Shown one piece after another: positions 1 through 6,746 of a DNA stretch of 8,546 bases (within the stretch, counting starts at the first letter, position 1; every line of letters starts with the position of its first letter). Where the stretch lies: NCBI GenBank assembly GCA_937891215.1, contig CALAEU010000150.1, positions 1 through 8,546 on the forward strand, in the 5' to 3' direction. Origin of the DNA: an uncultured Clostridia bacterium (lineage in GTDB: Bacteria > Bacillota_A > Clostridia > Oscillospirales > Acutalibacteraceae). Both the position numbers and the translations under genes were made by a program. The notes under the pieces were generated by a model. It was given only the letters and a program-made list of their open reading frames with translations. It ran no database searches and was not told where the DNA came from.

Positions 1-165
1 CTGCGGCGGCTGCGGCGCGGTGATCCTTGTGCCCAAGGAGTAAAAAGAGAAGAAATATTCAGTGCCACAGTTTGTAGCGATTATATGAAGAAAAAGTTTC
101 ATCATATAGGCCGTGGGGTAGTCTGCGGAATATGTATGAAGGTTTGTCCTGCGAACAGCAGGTGA
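1..165 (+). CDS. C-terminal fragment of a 4Fe-4S (double-cluster type) iron-sulfur protein
   Basis: The first frame is open from the window edge to a TGA at 163-165. Its last ~43 residues include the segments GVKREEIF, VCSDYMKK and HIGRGVVCGICMKVCP. The closing C-x2-C-x3-C-P is a classic 4Fe-4S cluster motif. From memory, the KREE...C..YM...F..IGRGVVCGIC order matches the C-terminal end of clostridial proteins often annotated as epoxyqueuosine-reductase-like or 4Fe-4S double-cluster proteins. Such proteins transfer electrons, and the exact substrate here is unknown. The residues before GVKREE (LRRLRRGDPCAQ) are GC-rich and do not resemble what I expect in the family. The true gene sequence therefore probably begins near base 37, and the earlier part is a join or scar. 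The stop lies 23 bases before the response regulator gene. Confidence 0.55.
   Translation: MRRLRRGDPCAQGVKREEIFSATVCSDYMKKKFHHIGRGVVCGICMKVCPANSR
2..43 (+). CDS. C-terminal tail of an unidentified protein, zinc-ribbon-like (partial)
   Basis: The second frame reads CGGCGAVILVPKE and then a TAA stop. A Cys-x-x-Cys-Gly knuckle close to a C-terminus is typical of small zinc-ribbon domains, but only one knuckle is inside the window, so the protein cannot be named. The stretch is about 72% G+C over its first 40 bases, against roughly a third for most of the window. That would make it foreign to its surroundings. It overlaps, in a different frame, the iron-sulfur protein fragment that follows, and both cannot be intact genes of the same ancestry across this stretch. 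It could also be a chance open frame, since it is only 13 codons long. Confidence 0.3.
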   Translation, partial: CGGCGAVILVPKE

Positions 166-188
166 TTAAATGACAAGGTGGTGATTTT

Positions 189-869
189 ATGGCGAAAATT
201 CTTGTTGCAGATGATGAACAACTTATAAGAAAACTGATAAATGATTGTCTGTCTAAAGAAGGGCACGAAGTAATAGAAGCAGAAGATGGTTTACAGGCTC
301 TCAATATCTTTAAAAAGAATAAAGGTATTGATATGGCTCTTCTTGATATTATGATGCCTGAAATTGATGGGTGGGAAGTTTGCCGTAAAATCAGAGAAAC
401 AAGTGGAATACCTGTCATTCTTGTTTCTGCAAGAAGTCAGGATTTTGACCAGATTATGGGCTTTGAATCTGGTGCAGATGATTATGTGACAAAGCCATTT
501 TCATTGACGATTCTCTCAAAAAGGGTAGATGCACTTTTAAAAAGAGGTGCTTCGCCTGTAGAGAAAAAAGAAAGTGACAATATCACACTTGAAGGTTTAA
601 TTATAAATCCTTTAGCACACGAAGTTTATCTGGATGGTACAGCAATTGAACTTACATTAAAGGAATACAAAATTCTTTTGAAACTTGCATCACACCCAGG
701 TAGAGTTTATACTCGCGAGCAATTACTGGACGAAGTATGGGGTTACGAATATGAGGGCGATGCAAGAACAGTTGACTCTCACGTAGCACGTCTCAGAACA
801 AAGCTTTCTGAGTGGGGCGTAAATCACATTAAAACGATTTACGGTACAGGTTATAAAATACAGGAGTAG
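189..869 (+). CDS. OmpR/PhoB-family two-component response regulator
   Basis: A cytoplasmic DNA-binding transcription factor of 226 residues, the usual length for the family, switched on by phosphorylation. The receiver domain spans residues 1-~120, with the acidic pair D8/D9, phospho-acceptor D53 in LLDIMMPEIDGWE, switch residue S80 (a serine where threonine is also common), Y99 and the conserved K102 in the KPF motif. The winged-helix output domain spans ~130-226, with LTLKEYKIL, the REQLLDEVWG segment, recognition helix around TVDSHVARLRTKL, and the wing GTGYKI near the end. The start is supported by AAGGTG at 175-180, eight bases before the ATG. Nine bases separate it from the histidine kinase gene, its evident partner. 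Phosphorylation by that kinase is inferred. The target genes are not shown; the downstream lipid genes are one candidate. No obvious promoter sits in the short gap before it, so one may lie inside the preceding fragment. Confidence 0.93.
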   Translation: MAKILVADDEQLIRKLINDCLSKEGHEVIEAEDGLQALNIFKKNKGIDMALLDIMMPEIDGWEVCRKIRETSGIPVILVSARSQDFDQIMGFESGADDYVTKPFSLTILSKRVDALLKRGASPVEKKESDNITLEGLIINPLAHEVYLDGTAIELTLKEYKILLKLASHPGRVYTREQLLDEVWGYEYEGDARTVDSHVARLRTKLSEWGVNHIKTIYGTGYKIQE

Positions 870-878
870 CATAGAACG

Positions 879-2312
879 ATGAAAAGAAAAAAACTCGGTA
901 TAAGATTTCGTGTTTTTCTTGAAGTCGGTGCAATTTTTGCAGTTTGCCTTATCGCTCTTGTAATTGTAAACTCACAGATGATGGAAAATGTTTATTTGTG
1001 GAATGAAGAAAATTCATTGAAACAAATGGCAATAGACGCTGAGAATTATGAGGGCGATTTATACACACTTCTTAACCAGTATGAAATTACAGAAAATGTC
1101 AGTATTGACCTTTACGATAATAACGATAACTATGTTTATGAGGGTAGCGGTAGTTTTGTTTCTGGACAAAAATTAAATATAGTAAGCCGTACCGAAAATG
1201 AAGACGGTAGTTATTTTAATATTCTTCAGGAAGAAGACAGTACAACACAGTACATTCTTTATGGTAAAGATTTCTCGAATGGTTATCATATTGAAATTAT
1301 GTCTCAGAAAGATGTTCTTCAGGAAAATGCGTCAATAGCAACACGAGTTACAACCTTTATTGCAGTTGTTGCGTTGGTGTTGGCTCTTTTATATATTTCA
1401 ATTTATTCAAAGCGTTTTACAAAACCTATTATAAAAATTACAGACGCAGCAAATAAAATGAGTAATCTTGATTTCACAGAAAAATGTGAAATTGACAGGA
1501 ACGATGAAATTGGTGTATTGGCAGAAAGTATAAATAAGCTTTCTACTTCACTTGATACTGCACTCACAGAGTTACAGACAACAAACCTGCAACTTGTAAG
1601 CGATATTGAAAAAGAACGCAAATTAGAAAAAATGCGTCAGGATTTCGTTTCGTCTGCATCTCACGAATTAAAAACACCTATTGCAATAATCCGTGGTTAT
1701 GCAGAAGGTCTTAAAATGAATGTAAGCGAAGAAGATACCGCTATGCAGGAGTACTGCGATATAATAATGAACGAAGCAGATAAAATGAATGCACTGGTTT
1801 TAAGTCTTTTAGAAGCATCACTTTATTCTTCGGGAATGAAAACACTTAATAAAGAAGATTTCCTGTTAAATGAATTCATTAAAGAATATATGAAAGCGGC
1901 AAAGCCGATTTTCCTTGAAAAAGGCATAACCGCAAAATTTAATGAAACAGAAAACTCCTTAATGGTTTTTGCAGATAAATCGCAGATAGAAAGAGTGCTT
2001 TCAAACTATATTTCAAATGCGTGCAGTCACGCAAAAAACGAAAAAGAAATTATTGTTTCTGTTTCTGATATTGGCAATAAATATAAAGTATCTGTATATA
2101 ATTCAGGTAGTTTTATTGATGATAAAGATAAAGAAAATATTTTCAATTCTTTTTACAGAGCAGACAAAGCGCATTCAAGAAAAGAAGGTCGTTTCGGTTT
2201 AGGTCTTTCCATTGTAAAATCTATAATGGATTTACACAATTGTGAATGTGGCTTCGAGAACAAAGAAAATGGTGTGGAGTTCTGGTTTGAGATTGAAAAA
2301 GCGAAAGGTTAA
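879..2312 (+). CDS. Membrane sensor histidine kinase (HAMP-containing)
   Basis: A 477-residue two-component sensor. There is a membrane segment at ~11-31, an extracytoplasmic sensing region at ~32-155 rich in acidic residues and asparagine, a second membrane segment at ~157-177, and a HAMP linker at ~178-230 beginning near TKPIIKITDAA. The dimerisation/phosphotransfer domain carries H262 in SASHELKTPIAIIRG. The ATPase domain shows the N box (N376 and N380 in VLSNYISNACSH), a G1 box with NSG (408-410) in place of the usual D-x-G, an F-box FNSFYRADK (422-430) and the G2 box FGLGLSIV (439-446). All the parts needed for autophosphorylation appear present, and the NSG variant is common in this class. 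CAGGAG at 861-866 overlaps the end of the regulator gene and serves as ribosome site. The ligand is unknown. General similarity to VanS-like kinases is not enough for that name. Confidence 0.93.
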   Translation: MKRKKLGIRFRVFLEVGAIFAVCLIALVIVNSQMMENVYLWNEENSLKQMAIDAENYEGDLYTLLNQYEITENVSIDLYDNNDNYVYEGSGSFVSGQKLNIVSRTENEDGSYFNILQEEDSTTQYILYGKDFSNGYHIEIMSQKDVLQENASIATRVTTFIAVVALVLALLYISIYSKRFTKPIIKITDAANKMSNLDFTEKCEIDRNDEIGVLAESINKLSTSLDTALTELQTTNLQLVSDIEKERKLEKMRQDFVSSASHELKTPIAIIRGYAEGLKMNVSEEDTAMQEYCDIIMNEADKMNALVLSLLEASLYSSGMKTLNKEDFLLNEFIKEYMKAAKPIFLEKGITAKFNETENSLMVFADKSQIERVLSNYISNACSHAKNEKEIIVSVSDIGNKYKVSVYNSGSFIDDKDKENIFNSFYRADKAHSRKEGRFGLGLSIVKSIMDLHNCECGFENKENGVEFWFEIEKAKG

Positions 2313-2315
2313 AAT

Positions 2316-3431
2316 ATGAAAATAAATTTTGTTATTCCATGTCTTTTAGGAGTTGAGGGAATTATTGCAGATGAACTCCGCTCTTTAGAAGCAGAAGATG
2401 TAAGAGCAGAAAACGGCAGAGTGCTTTTTTCTGGTGATGAGAATCTACTCGCCAGAGTTAATATCTGCTCACACTTTGCAGAAAGAGTGCAGATTTTAGT
2501 CGGTTCATTTAAAGCAACAACATTTGAAGAACTCTTTCAGGGGACAAAAGACTTGCCTTGGGAGCAATGGATTTTAAAGGATGATGCATTCCCTGTAAAG
2601 GGCTACTCATTAAAATCAACACTTTTCAGTGTAAGCGACTGTCAGGCAATTATAAAAAAGGCAGTAGTTGAAAGGCTTAAATCAAAATATGGCATTTCGT
2701 GGTTCGATGAAACTGGTCCGACACATCAGATTCAGTTTTCAATTATGAATGACGAAGCCACACTTTTAATAGATACTTCAGGAGCTGGTCTTCACAAAAG
2801 AGGTTACAGATTACAAAGCAACTTTGCCCCAATGAAGGAAACTCTTGCAGCGGCAATTTGTTCACTTGCAAAGTTGAAGCATTACCACACTCTTTATGAC
2901 CCGATGTGCGGTAGTGGGACTTTAATGATAGAAGGTGCTTTATATGCTCATAATATAGCACCAGGACTTAACAGACATTTCTCTGCTGAAAGATTTGAGG
3001 TTTTACCTAAAAATATCTGGGCAGAAGAAAGAGAAAGAGCAAGAAGTCTTGAAAAAATTGACACAGACTTCCATGGCTTTGGTTCAGATATTGATGGCGA
3101 AACAGTAAAACTTGCTATGGCGAATGCCGCAAGATTACCAATAGGTAAAAAACTTCATTTTGAAAAGCGTGATATAAGAGATTTTAAAAGATATACTGAA
3201 AGAGGTACTGTTTTAGTGAATCCTCCTTATGGCGAAAGACTTTTAGATTTACAGGAAGCAGAAGCTCTTTACAGAGAAATGGGCAAGGTTTTCCCACAAA
3301 GTCACGGTTGGAGTTATTATATAATTACACCAGATGAAGAATTTGAAACCTGCTTTGGTAGAAAAGCAGACAAACGAAGAAAATTATATAACGGTATGAT
3401 TAAGTGCCAGTTATATATGTATTTTAAATAA
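2316..3431 (+). CDS. THUMP-domain class I SAM-dependent RNA methyltransferase (RlmL/YpsC type)
   Basis: The 371-residue protein has the layout of Firmicutes YpsC and the N-terminal half of Escherichia coli RlmL, which methylates guanine N2 in 23S rRNA. A THUMP RNA-binding domain occupies ~45-155 and ends near GLHKRGYR (158-164). The Rossmann methyltransferase domain follows: SAM-binding motif DPMCGSGTL (195-203), acidic GSDIDGE (256-262) that would contact the ribose, RDIRDF (285-290), and catalytic NPPYGERL (302-309), the N-P-P-Y signature of exocyclic amino-group methylation. The C-terminus ends in the family's KLYNGMIKCQLYMY. The length matches the single-domain form, without the RlmK half of the E. 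coli fusion. AAAGG at 2304-2308, within the end of the kinase gene, leads to the ATG three bases past the stop. Methyltransferase activity is well supported; the exact rRNA position is inferred from relatives. Confidence 0.9.
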   Translation: MKINFVIPCLLGVEGIIADELRSLEAEDVRAENGRVLFSGDENLLARVNICSHFAERVQILVGSFKATTFEELFQGTKDLPWEQWILKDDAFPVKGYSLKSTLFSVSDCQAIIKKAVVERLKSKYGISWFDETGPTHQIQFSIMNDEATLLIDTSGAGLHKRGYRLQSNFAPMKETLAAAICSLAKLKHYHTLYDPMCGSGTLMIEGALYAHNIAPGLNRHFSAERFEVLPKNIWAEERERARSLEKIDTDFHGFGSDIDGETVKLAMANAARLPIGKKLHFEKRDIRDFKRYTERGTVLVNPPYGERLLDLQEAEALYREMGKVFPQSHGWSYYIITPDEEFETCFGRKADKRRKLYNGMIKCQLYMYFK

Positions 3432-3466
3432 GTTTTAGTTTCTTATGAGAGAAGAGATGGCATTTT

Positions 3467-4402
3467 ATGAAACATATTTTTATTATAAACCCTAAAGCAG
3501 GTAACGGAATTGATTGTAAAACTTATTCTGAAAAAATAAAAAATGCATTTAAAGAATTAGATATTTCTGATTATGAAATTCACCTTACAACATCTGAAAC
3601 AGATGCTTACGATTACACAAAATCACAGGTAGAAACAGGTGAGTATATAAGATTTTATGCTTGTGGTGGCGACGGAACTCTTTCAGAAGTTGTAAACGCT
3701 TGTGCAGAGCATAAAAATGCAGAAGTTGCGGCAATTCCTTTAGGTAGTGGTAACGACTTTATAAGAATTTTTGGTAAAAAAGAAGATTTATTAGATGTTA
3801 AATCTCATATTTTAGGCACACCAATGGAATTTGATTTAATAAAATATGAAGACCAGTACGCAATAAATCAATGTTCAATGGGACTTGATGCTGAAGTTTG
3901 TGCAAAACAGGCAAATTTTAAAAAACTACCATTTTTATCACCTGAAACTGCATATACAGTAGCACTTCTTTATTGCTTTATTGGAAAGATGAAAAATACA
4001 TTTACAATTCAGTTTGATGATGATGAACCGTTTACAAAAGATGTTCTTTTCTGTGTTGTGGGTAACTCACGCTGGTATGGTGGCGGATATATGGCTGCAC
4101 CAAAGGCACTCACTTACGATGGACTTTTAGATTTTGTTGTTGTTGAAAAAGACTGCACAAGGCTTACTCTTTTAGGTCTTATAAATCCATATAAACAAGG
4201 AAAGCATCTTGACTGGAAAAGAACTCACTTTAAAAGAGGTAAAAAGATTACAATTAAAAGCACAAAACCATCTGCAGTTAATTTTGATGGAGAAGTAAAA
4301 ATTGTAACAGAAGCAACATTCCATATAGTAGAAAAGGCTATTAAATATGTTGTTCCTGCAAATTCAGATTTTATAAAAAAGGTAGAAGAAGGTACTTTAT
4401 AA
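3467..4402 (+). CDS. Diacylglycerol/lipid kinase, YegS/BmrU (DgkB) family
   Basis: A soluble 311-residue lipid kinase of the DAGK catalytic family, which uses ATP to phosphorylate diacylglycerol (or a related lipid) to phosphatidate at the inner face of the membrane. Visible motifs are the N-terminal NPKAGNG (8-14), the nucleotide-binding GGDGTLSEVVNA (67-78), PLGSGNDF (91-98), the GGGYMAAPKALTYDGLLDFVVV strand region (205-226), and NFDGE (272-276) near the C-terminus, whose acidic residue is expected at the active site. The length is normal for the family (~300). GAAGAGATGG around 3450-3461 precedes the ATG. The stop codon overlaps by one base the start of the acyltransferase gene, so the two are probably translationally coupled. 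In Gram-positives such enzymes recycle diacylglycerol left by lipoteichoic acid synthesis. Substrate choice (diacylglycerol or another lipid) cannot be read from sequence. Confidence 0.9.
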   Translation: MKHIFIINPKAGNGIDCKTYSEKIKNAFKELDISDYEIHLTTSETDAYDYTKSQVETGEYIRFYACGGDGTLSEVVNACAEHKNAEVAAIPLGSGNDFIRIFGKKEDLLDVKSHILGTPMEFDLIKYEDQYAINQCSMGLDAEVCAKQANFKKLPFLSPETAYTVALLYCFIGKMKNTFTIQFDDDEPFTKDVLFCVVGNSRWYGGGYMAAPKALTYDGLLDFVVVEKDCTRLTLLGLINPYKQGKHLDWKRTHFKRGKKITIKSTKPSAVNFDGEVKIVTEATFHIVEKAIKYVVPANSDFIKKVEEGTL

Positions 4403-5052
4403 TGACTAATTACGCAAAAAGCAACACAGGTTTTAAAATTTTATCTACAATCTTAAAACCAATTTTCAAGTTCTGGTATGCACCAAAACTTATCGGTAAA
4501 GAAAATATTCCTGAAAACGGTGCTATTGTAGTTGCTTGTAACCACAAGCACTTAATGGACCAATGTATGGTAATTGTTTCTACAAAAAGACCAATTCACT
4601 ATATGGCAAAAAGCGAATATTTTGAAAATAAAAAGGTTGCCTGGTTCTTTAAAGCGGCTGGTTGTATTCCCGTAAACAGAAATGGTCACGACTCAGAAGC
4701 TAAAGACGCCGCAACAGAAGTTTTACAATCCCAGGGAGCATTAGGTATATTCCCCGAGGGTACAAGAAACAAAACAGAAGACTTACTTATGCCGTTCAAA
4801 TTCGGTGCAGTTTCACTTGCAAAAAAGAATAACGCTTTAGTTATTCCTGTTGGTGTTTCTGGTGACTATAAATTCAGACCAAAAAATCTTGTTGCAAGAA
4901 TTGGTGAGCCGATTGATGTAAGCGAAATGGATTTAGAAGAAGCAAACGAAAAACTCCACAAAGCAGTCGAAACTCTCATTTTGGAAAATCTCAAAGAAGG
5001 CAATGGAAGTGAGCAGGACTTTGAGAGAGCAAAGCATTCAGGGTTGATTTAA
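4402..5052 (+). CDS. plsC: 1-acyl-sn-glycerol-3-phosphate acyltransferase (PlsC-like)
   Basis: A 216-residue acyltransferase that adds the second acyl chain to lysophosphatidate, giving phosphatidate for membrane phospholipid synthesis. The catalytic H-x4-D is in NHKHLMD (47-53: H48, D53). The second histidine sits where the common NHxSxxD motif has serine. GCIPVNR (87-93) and FPEGTR (117-122) are the substrate-binding motifs II and III, and IPVGVSG (148-154) is motif IV. The N-terminus is moderately hydrophobic (FKILSTILKPIFKFWY) and probably anchors the protein at the membrane. The length fits the short bacterial PlsC type. The ATG overlaps the preceding stop (TAATG), with AAGAAGG at 4385-4391 as ribosome site. 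The pairing with a diacylglycerol kinase gives two routes to phosphatidate from adjacent genes. The last ~18 residues (KEGNGSEQDFERAKHSGL) are polar and may be an accessory tail. The gene ends at the edge of a palindromic repeat. Confidence 0.88.
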   Translation: MTNYAKSNTGFKILSTILKPIFKFWYAPKLIGKENIPENGAIVVACNHKHLMDQCMVIVSTKRPIHYMAKSEYFENKKVAWFFKAAGCIPVNRNGHDSEAKDAATEVLQSQGALGIFPEGTRNKTEDLLMPFKFGAVSLAKKNNALVIPVGVSGDYKFRPKNLVARIGEPIDVSEMDLEEANEKLHKAVETLILENLKEGNGSEQDFERAKHSGLI

Positions 5053-5185
5053 GGAATTAGGAAATAGGAATTAGAAATTAGAAAAAACATCATTCTATCA
5101 GTTTAGTTGGTTTAAGACTTACTACAAATGATAGAATGATTTTGTTTTTTCGGGACCTAATTCCTGATTCCTATTTCCTAAATTT
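5053..5185. repeat. Long imperfect palindrome with GGAATTA-type heptads in both arms (possible MITE-like element)
   Basis: Immediately after the acyltransferase stop, four heptads run in a row: GGAATTA, GGAAATA, GGAATTA, GAAATTA (5053-5080). The mirror arm at 5157-5180 reads, on the other strand, as taggaaata-ggaatca-ggaatta-g. The outer stem 5058-5071 pairs perfectly with 5167-5180 (14 bp), then a possible G:U position, AG, one mismatch, and 6 more pairs (5076-5081 with 5157-5162). The inner stem is 5082-5088 with 5144-5150 and 5089-5100 with 5129-5140 (12 perfect pairs), with small bulges at 5141-5143 and 5151-5156, and a 28-base loop. No coding potential is visible. The shape (inverted ends, short, intergenic, non-coding) resembles a miniature inverted-repeat element. 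No target-site duplication is evident and other copies cannot be checked here. Confidence 0.75.
5082..5150 (+). terminator. Probable intrinsic terminator, possibly bidirectional
   Basis: The inner part of the palindrome has the 12-bp stem ATCATTCTATCA / TGATAGAATGAT (5089-5100 and 5129-5140) followed by TTTTGTTTTTT (5140-5150). It lies ~30 bases beyond the acyltransferase stop, the right place to end the first operon. The left flank is A-rich (5082-5087), so the same structure has a T tract on the opposite strand and could work both ways. The stem is AT-rich and the loop is long (28 bases), so termination efficiency is uncertain. Confidence 0.6.
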
Positions 5186-5197
5186 TCAATTAAATTA

Positions 5198-5226
5198 TGG
5201 AAATCTGTTAAAATCTATGCTATACT
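5198..5226 (+). promoter_or_regulatory. Sigma-A-type promoter with extended -10 for the sialidase-cysK-cysE block
   Basis: The -10 hexamer TATACT lies at 5221-5226, preceded by TG at 5218-5219 (TGcTATACT, an extended -10). TGGAAA at 5198-5203 matches four of six -35 consensus positions, with a 17-base spacer. Transcription would start near 5233. The spacer contains a direct repeat, AAATCT at 5201-5206 and 5211-5216, ten bases (one helical turn) apart, which might be an operator but could be chance in AT-rich DNA. Confidence 0.6.
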
Positions 5227-5246
5227 GAAAAGGATAATAATAAAAA

Positions 5247-5253
5247 AAAGGTG
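5247..5253 (+). promoter_or_regulatory. Ribosome binding site that fixes the sialidase start at 5260
   Basis: AAAGGTG at 5247-5253 sits six bases before the ATG at 5260. A GTG at 5251 is in frame with the same gene, but it is itself part of this ribosome site and has no separate one upstream at proper spacing, so the ATG is preferred. Confidence 0.75.
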
Positions 5254-5259
5254 ATTAAG

Positions 5260-6732
5260 ATGTCATTAAAAATAACAAATCCTTATGCAAGTGGTACTTT
5301 TAACAGCAAACTTTTCAGAATTCCTGCTATTCTTACATTAAAAAACGGCAGAATTTTAGCATGTGCCGATGTAAGATATGGTAATGGTACAGATGACCCT
5401 GCAAATATTGATGTTGGTGTAAGATATTCCGATGATAATGGTGCTACCTGGTCTCAAGGTAAATTCGTAAATGAATTCTGTGATATGGAGTATGAAGACC
5501 ATAATAAAGCAGTTGCAGCCTCAGCTTCATTTATTGACTCAGCAATAGTACAGGGTGAAGATGGTGTAGTGTATCATGTGAGTGATATGTGCCCGGCATA
5601 TATGGGGCTCTGGAGTGCTGGTACTTACGGTAAAGAAAATGGTTTTATAGATGGCAAATTAGCGGTTTGTGATAAAACAAGTGCTGAAAAAGCAGAAAGC
5701 ACAAAGTTAAACAAAGAAAAATATCCATATTTCGTTGACGATTTTTCTGCTGATGGTTTTGCACCAGTAAGAAAATTCAGCGATAATGAAATTTATGACA
5801 ATTATTTTGTTGACAGAGATTATAAAGTTTATAAAAAATCAGGCGAAGAATACACTCCTGTTTTAATAAAACAAATGAATAAAGATGGCTCTTTGAGTGA
5901 TAAAGATATAGTTGCTAATCTCTTCTACGCTTACTCACCAATAAAGGTTTACCCGACATATTATTTATGGGTTAAGAAAAGTGTTGACAATGGCGAAACC
6001 TGGGGCGATGGCAGAATTCTCAATTTAGAAATAAAATCAAAAGGTTTTACAGGCTTTGCACCAGGCAGAGGTATTTCTATTGATTATAAAGGTAAAAACA
6101 GAATTGTTTTTGCTGTTTATGATAATAATGATGGAAGAGAATACACAAGCGTAATTTACACAGATGATGGCGAAAACTGGAAGCGCTCTAAAAAGGCAAA
6201 TCAGGTAGGCGTTTCTGGTAAAAGCTCAGAAACACAGTTTGTGCTTTTAAATAATGGTGTTTTAAGAATGTACTCAAGAAATACTGCAGGGTATATAAGT
6301 TACTGCGACAGTACTGACGGTGGCGAAACCTGGAGTGAATACAAACAGGATAAGGATTTAGCATATTGCAGTAACTGTCAGTTTTCGGTTATAAATTACA
6401 GTAAAGAAATTGATGGTAAAAAAGTTATTGTTATTTCTTATCCGTCAACAAAAATAAGGAAATTAGGTGTTATAAGAGTTGGTATTGTAAATAATGATAA
6501 TACAGTAGAATGGCGTTACAGAAAGAATGTAACCGACTCTTTAAATCCATTCAGTTTTGTTTATTCTTGTATTACAGAACTTTCTGACGGTTCAATTGTC
6601 GATTTGTATGAAAGTGACAAAGCTGAACTTTCATGCGTAAGATATACATTGGATGACTTAAAAGTGAATGACAAAGGTATAAGCGGTATTGCAAAGTTAA
6701 AGTCAATTATCTATAACAAAACAAGAAAATAA
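5260..6732 (+). CDS. Exo-alpha-sialidase (neuraminidase), glycoside hydrolase family 33
   Basis: A 490-residue sialidase that removes terminal sialic acid from glycans. The FRIP motif (19-22) carries R20 of the substrate-binding arginine triad. Four Asp-boxes are visible: SDDNGATW (57-64), SVDNGETW (241-248), TDDGENW (301-307) and STDGGETW (351-358). By alignment from memory with clostridial NanI, D46 would be the acid/base, E324 in SETQ the glutamate partner, R340 and R400 the other triad arginines, and Y435 in FVYSCITELSDG the nucleophile. A long stretch at ~100-235 between the first two Asp-boxes resembles the inserted domain of large bacterial sialidases; no CBM40 or anchor is apparent. 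There is no signal peptide, so it may be cytoplasmic and act on imported sialosides, or leave by a non-classical route. Hydrolysis and intramolecular trans-sialidase activity cannot be told apart. It is the first gene of its own transcript. Confidence 0.9.
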   Translation: MSLKITNPYASGTFNSKLFRIPAILTLKNGRILACADVRYGNGTDDPANIDVGVRYSDDNGATWSQGKFVNEFCDMEYEDHNKAVAASASFIDSAIVQGEDGVVYHVSDMCPAYMGLWSAGTYGKENGFIDGKLAVCDKTSAEKAESTKLNKEKYPYFVDDFSADGFAPVRKFSDNEIYDNYFVDRDYKVYKKSGEEYTPVLIKQMNKDGSLSDKDIVANLFYAYSPIKVYPTYYLWVKKSVDNGETWGDGRILNLEIKSKGFTGFAPGRGISIDYKGKNRIVFAVYDNNDGREYTSVIYTDDGENWKRSKKANQVGVSGKSSETQFVLLNNGVLRMYSRNTAGYISYCDSTDGGETWSEYKQDKDLAYCSNCQFSVINYSKEIDGKKVIVISYPSTKIRKLGVIRVGIVNNDNTVEWRYRKNVTDSLNPFSFVYSCITELSDGSIVDLYESDKAELSCVRYTLDDLKVNDKGISGIAKLKSIIYNKTRK

Positions 6733-6746
6733 AGAAGTGATTTATT

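Noticed and set aside
59..418. Open frame on the minus strand across the start of the response regulator
   Set aside because: It lies opposite a clear regulator gene, has no recognisable domain and no supporting ribosome site; it is an antisense shadow.
2017..2202. Small plus-strand frame within the histidine kinase with a hydrophobic, lysine-rich product
   Set aside because: It overlaps the conserved ATPase domain of the kinase in another frame; the hydrophobic look comes from AT-rich codons.
189..2312. VanR/VanS vancomycin-resistance regulators
   Set aside because: Similarity is only at the general OmpR/HAMP-kinase level and no vanH/A/X-type or other cell-wall resistance genes are nearby.
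5053..5185. CRISPR-like repeat array
   Set aside because: The heptads are contiguous and form a palindrome; there are no regular repeat-spacer units and no cas genes.
5251..5259. GTG start for the sialidase three codons upstream
   Set aside because: This GTG is part of the ribosome binding site for the ATG at 5260.
6733..6746. T-box or S-box leader before cysK
   Set aside because: Only 14 bases separate the genes, far too few for any known riboswitch.
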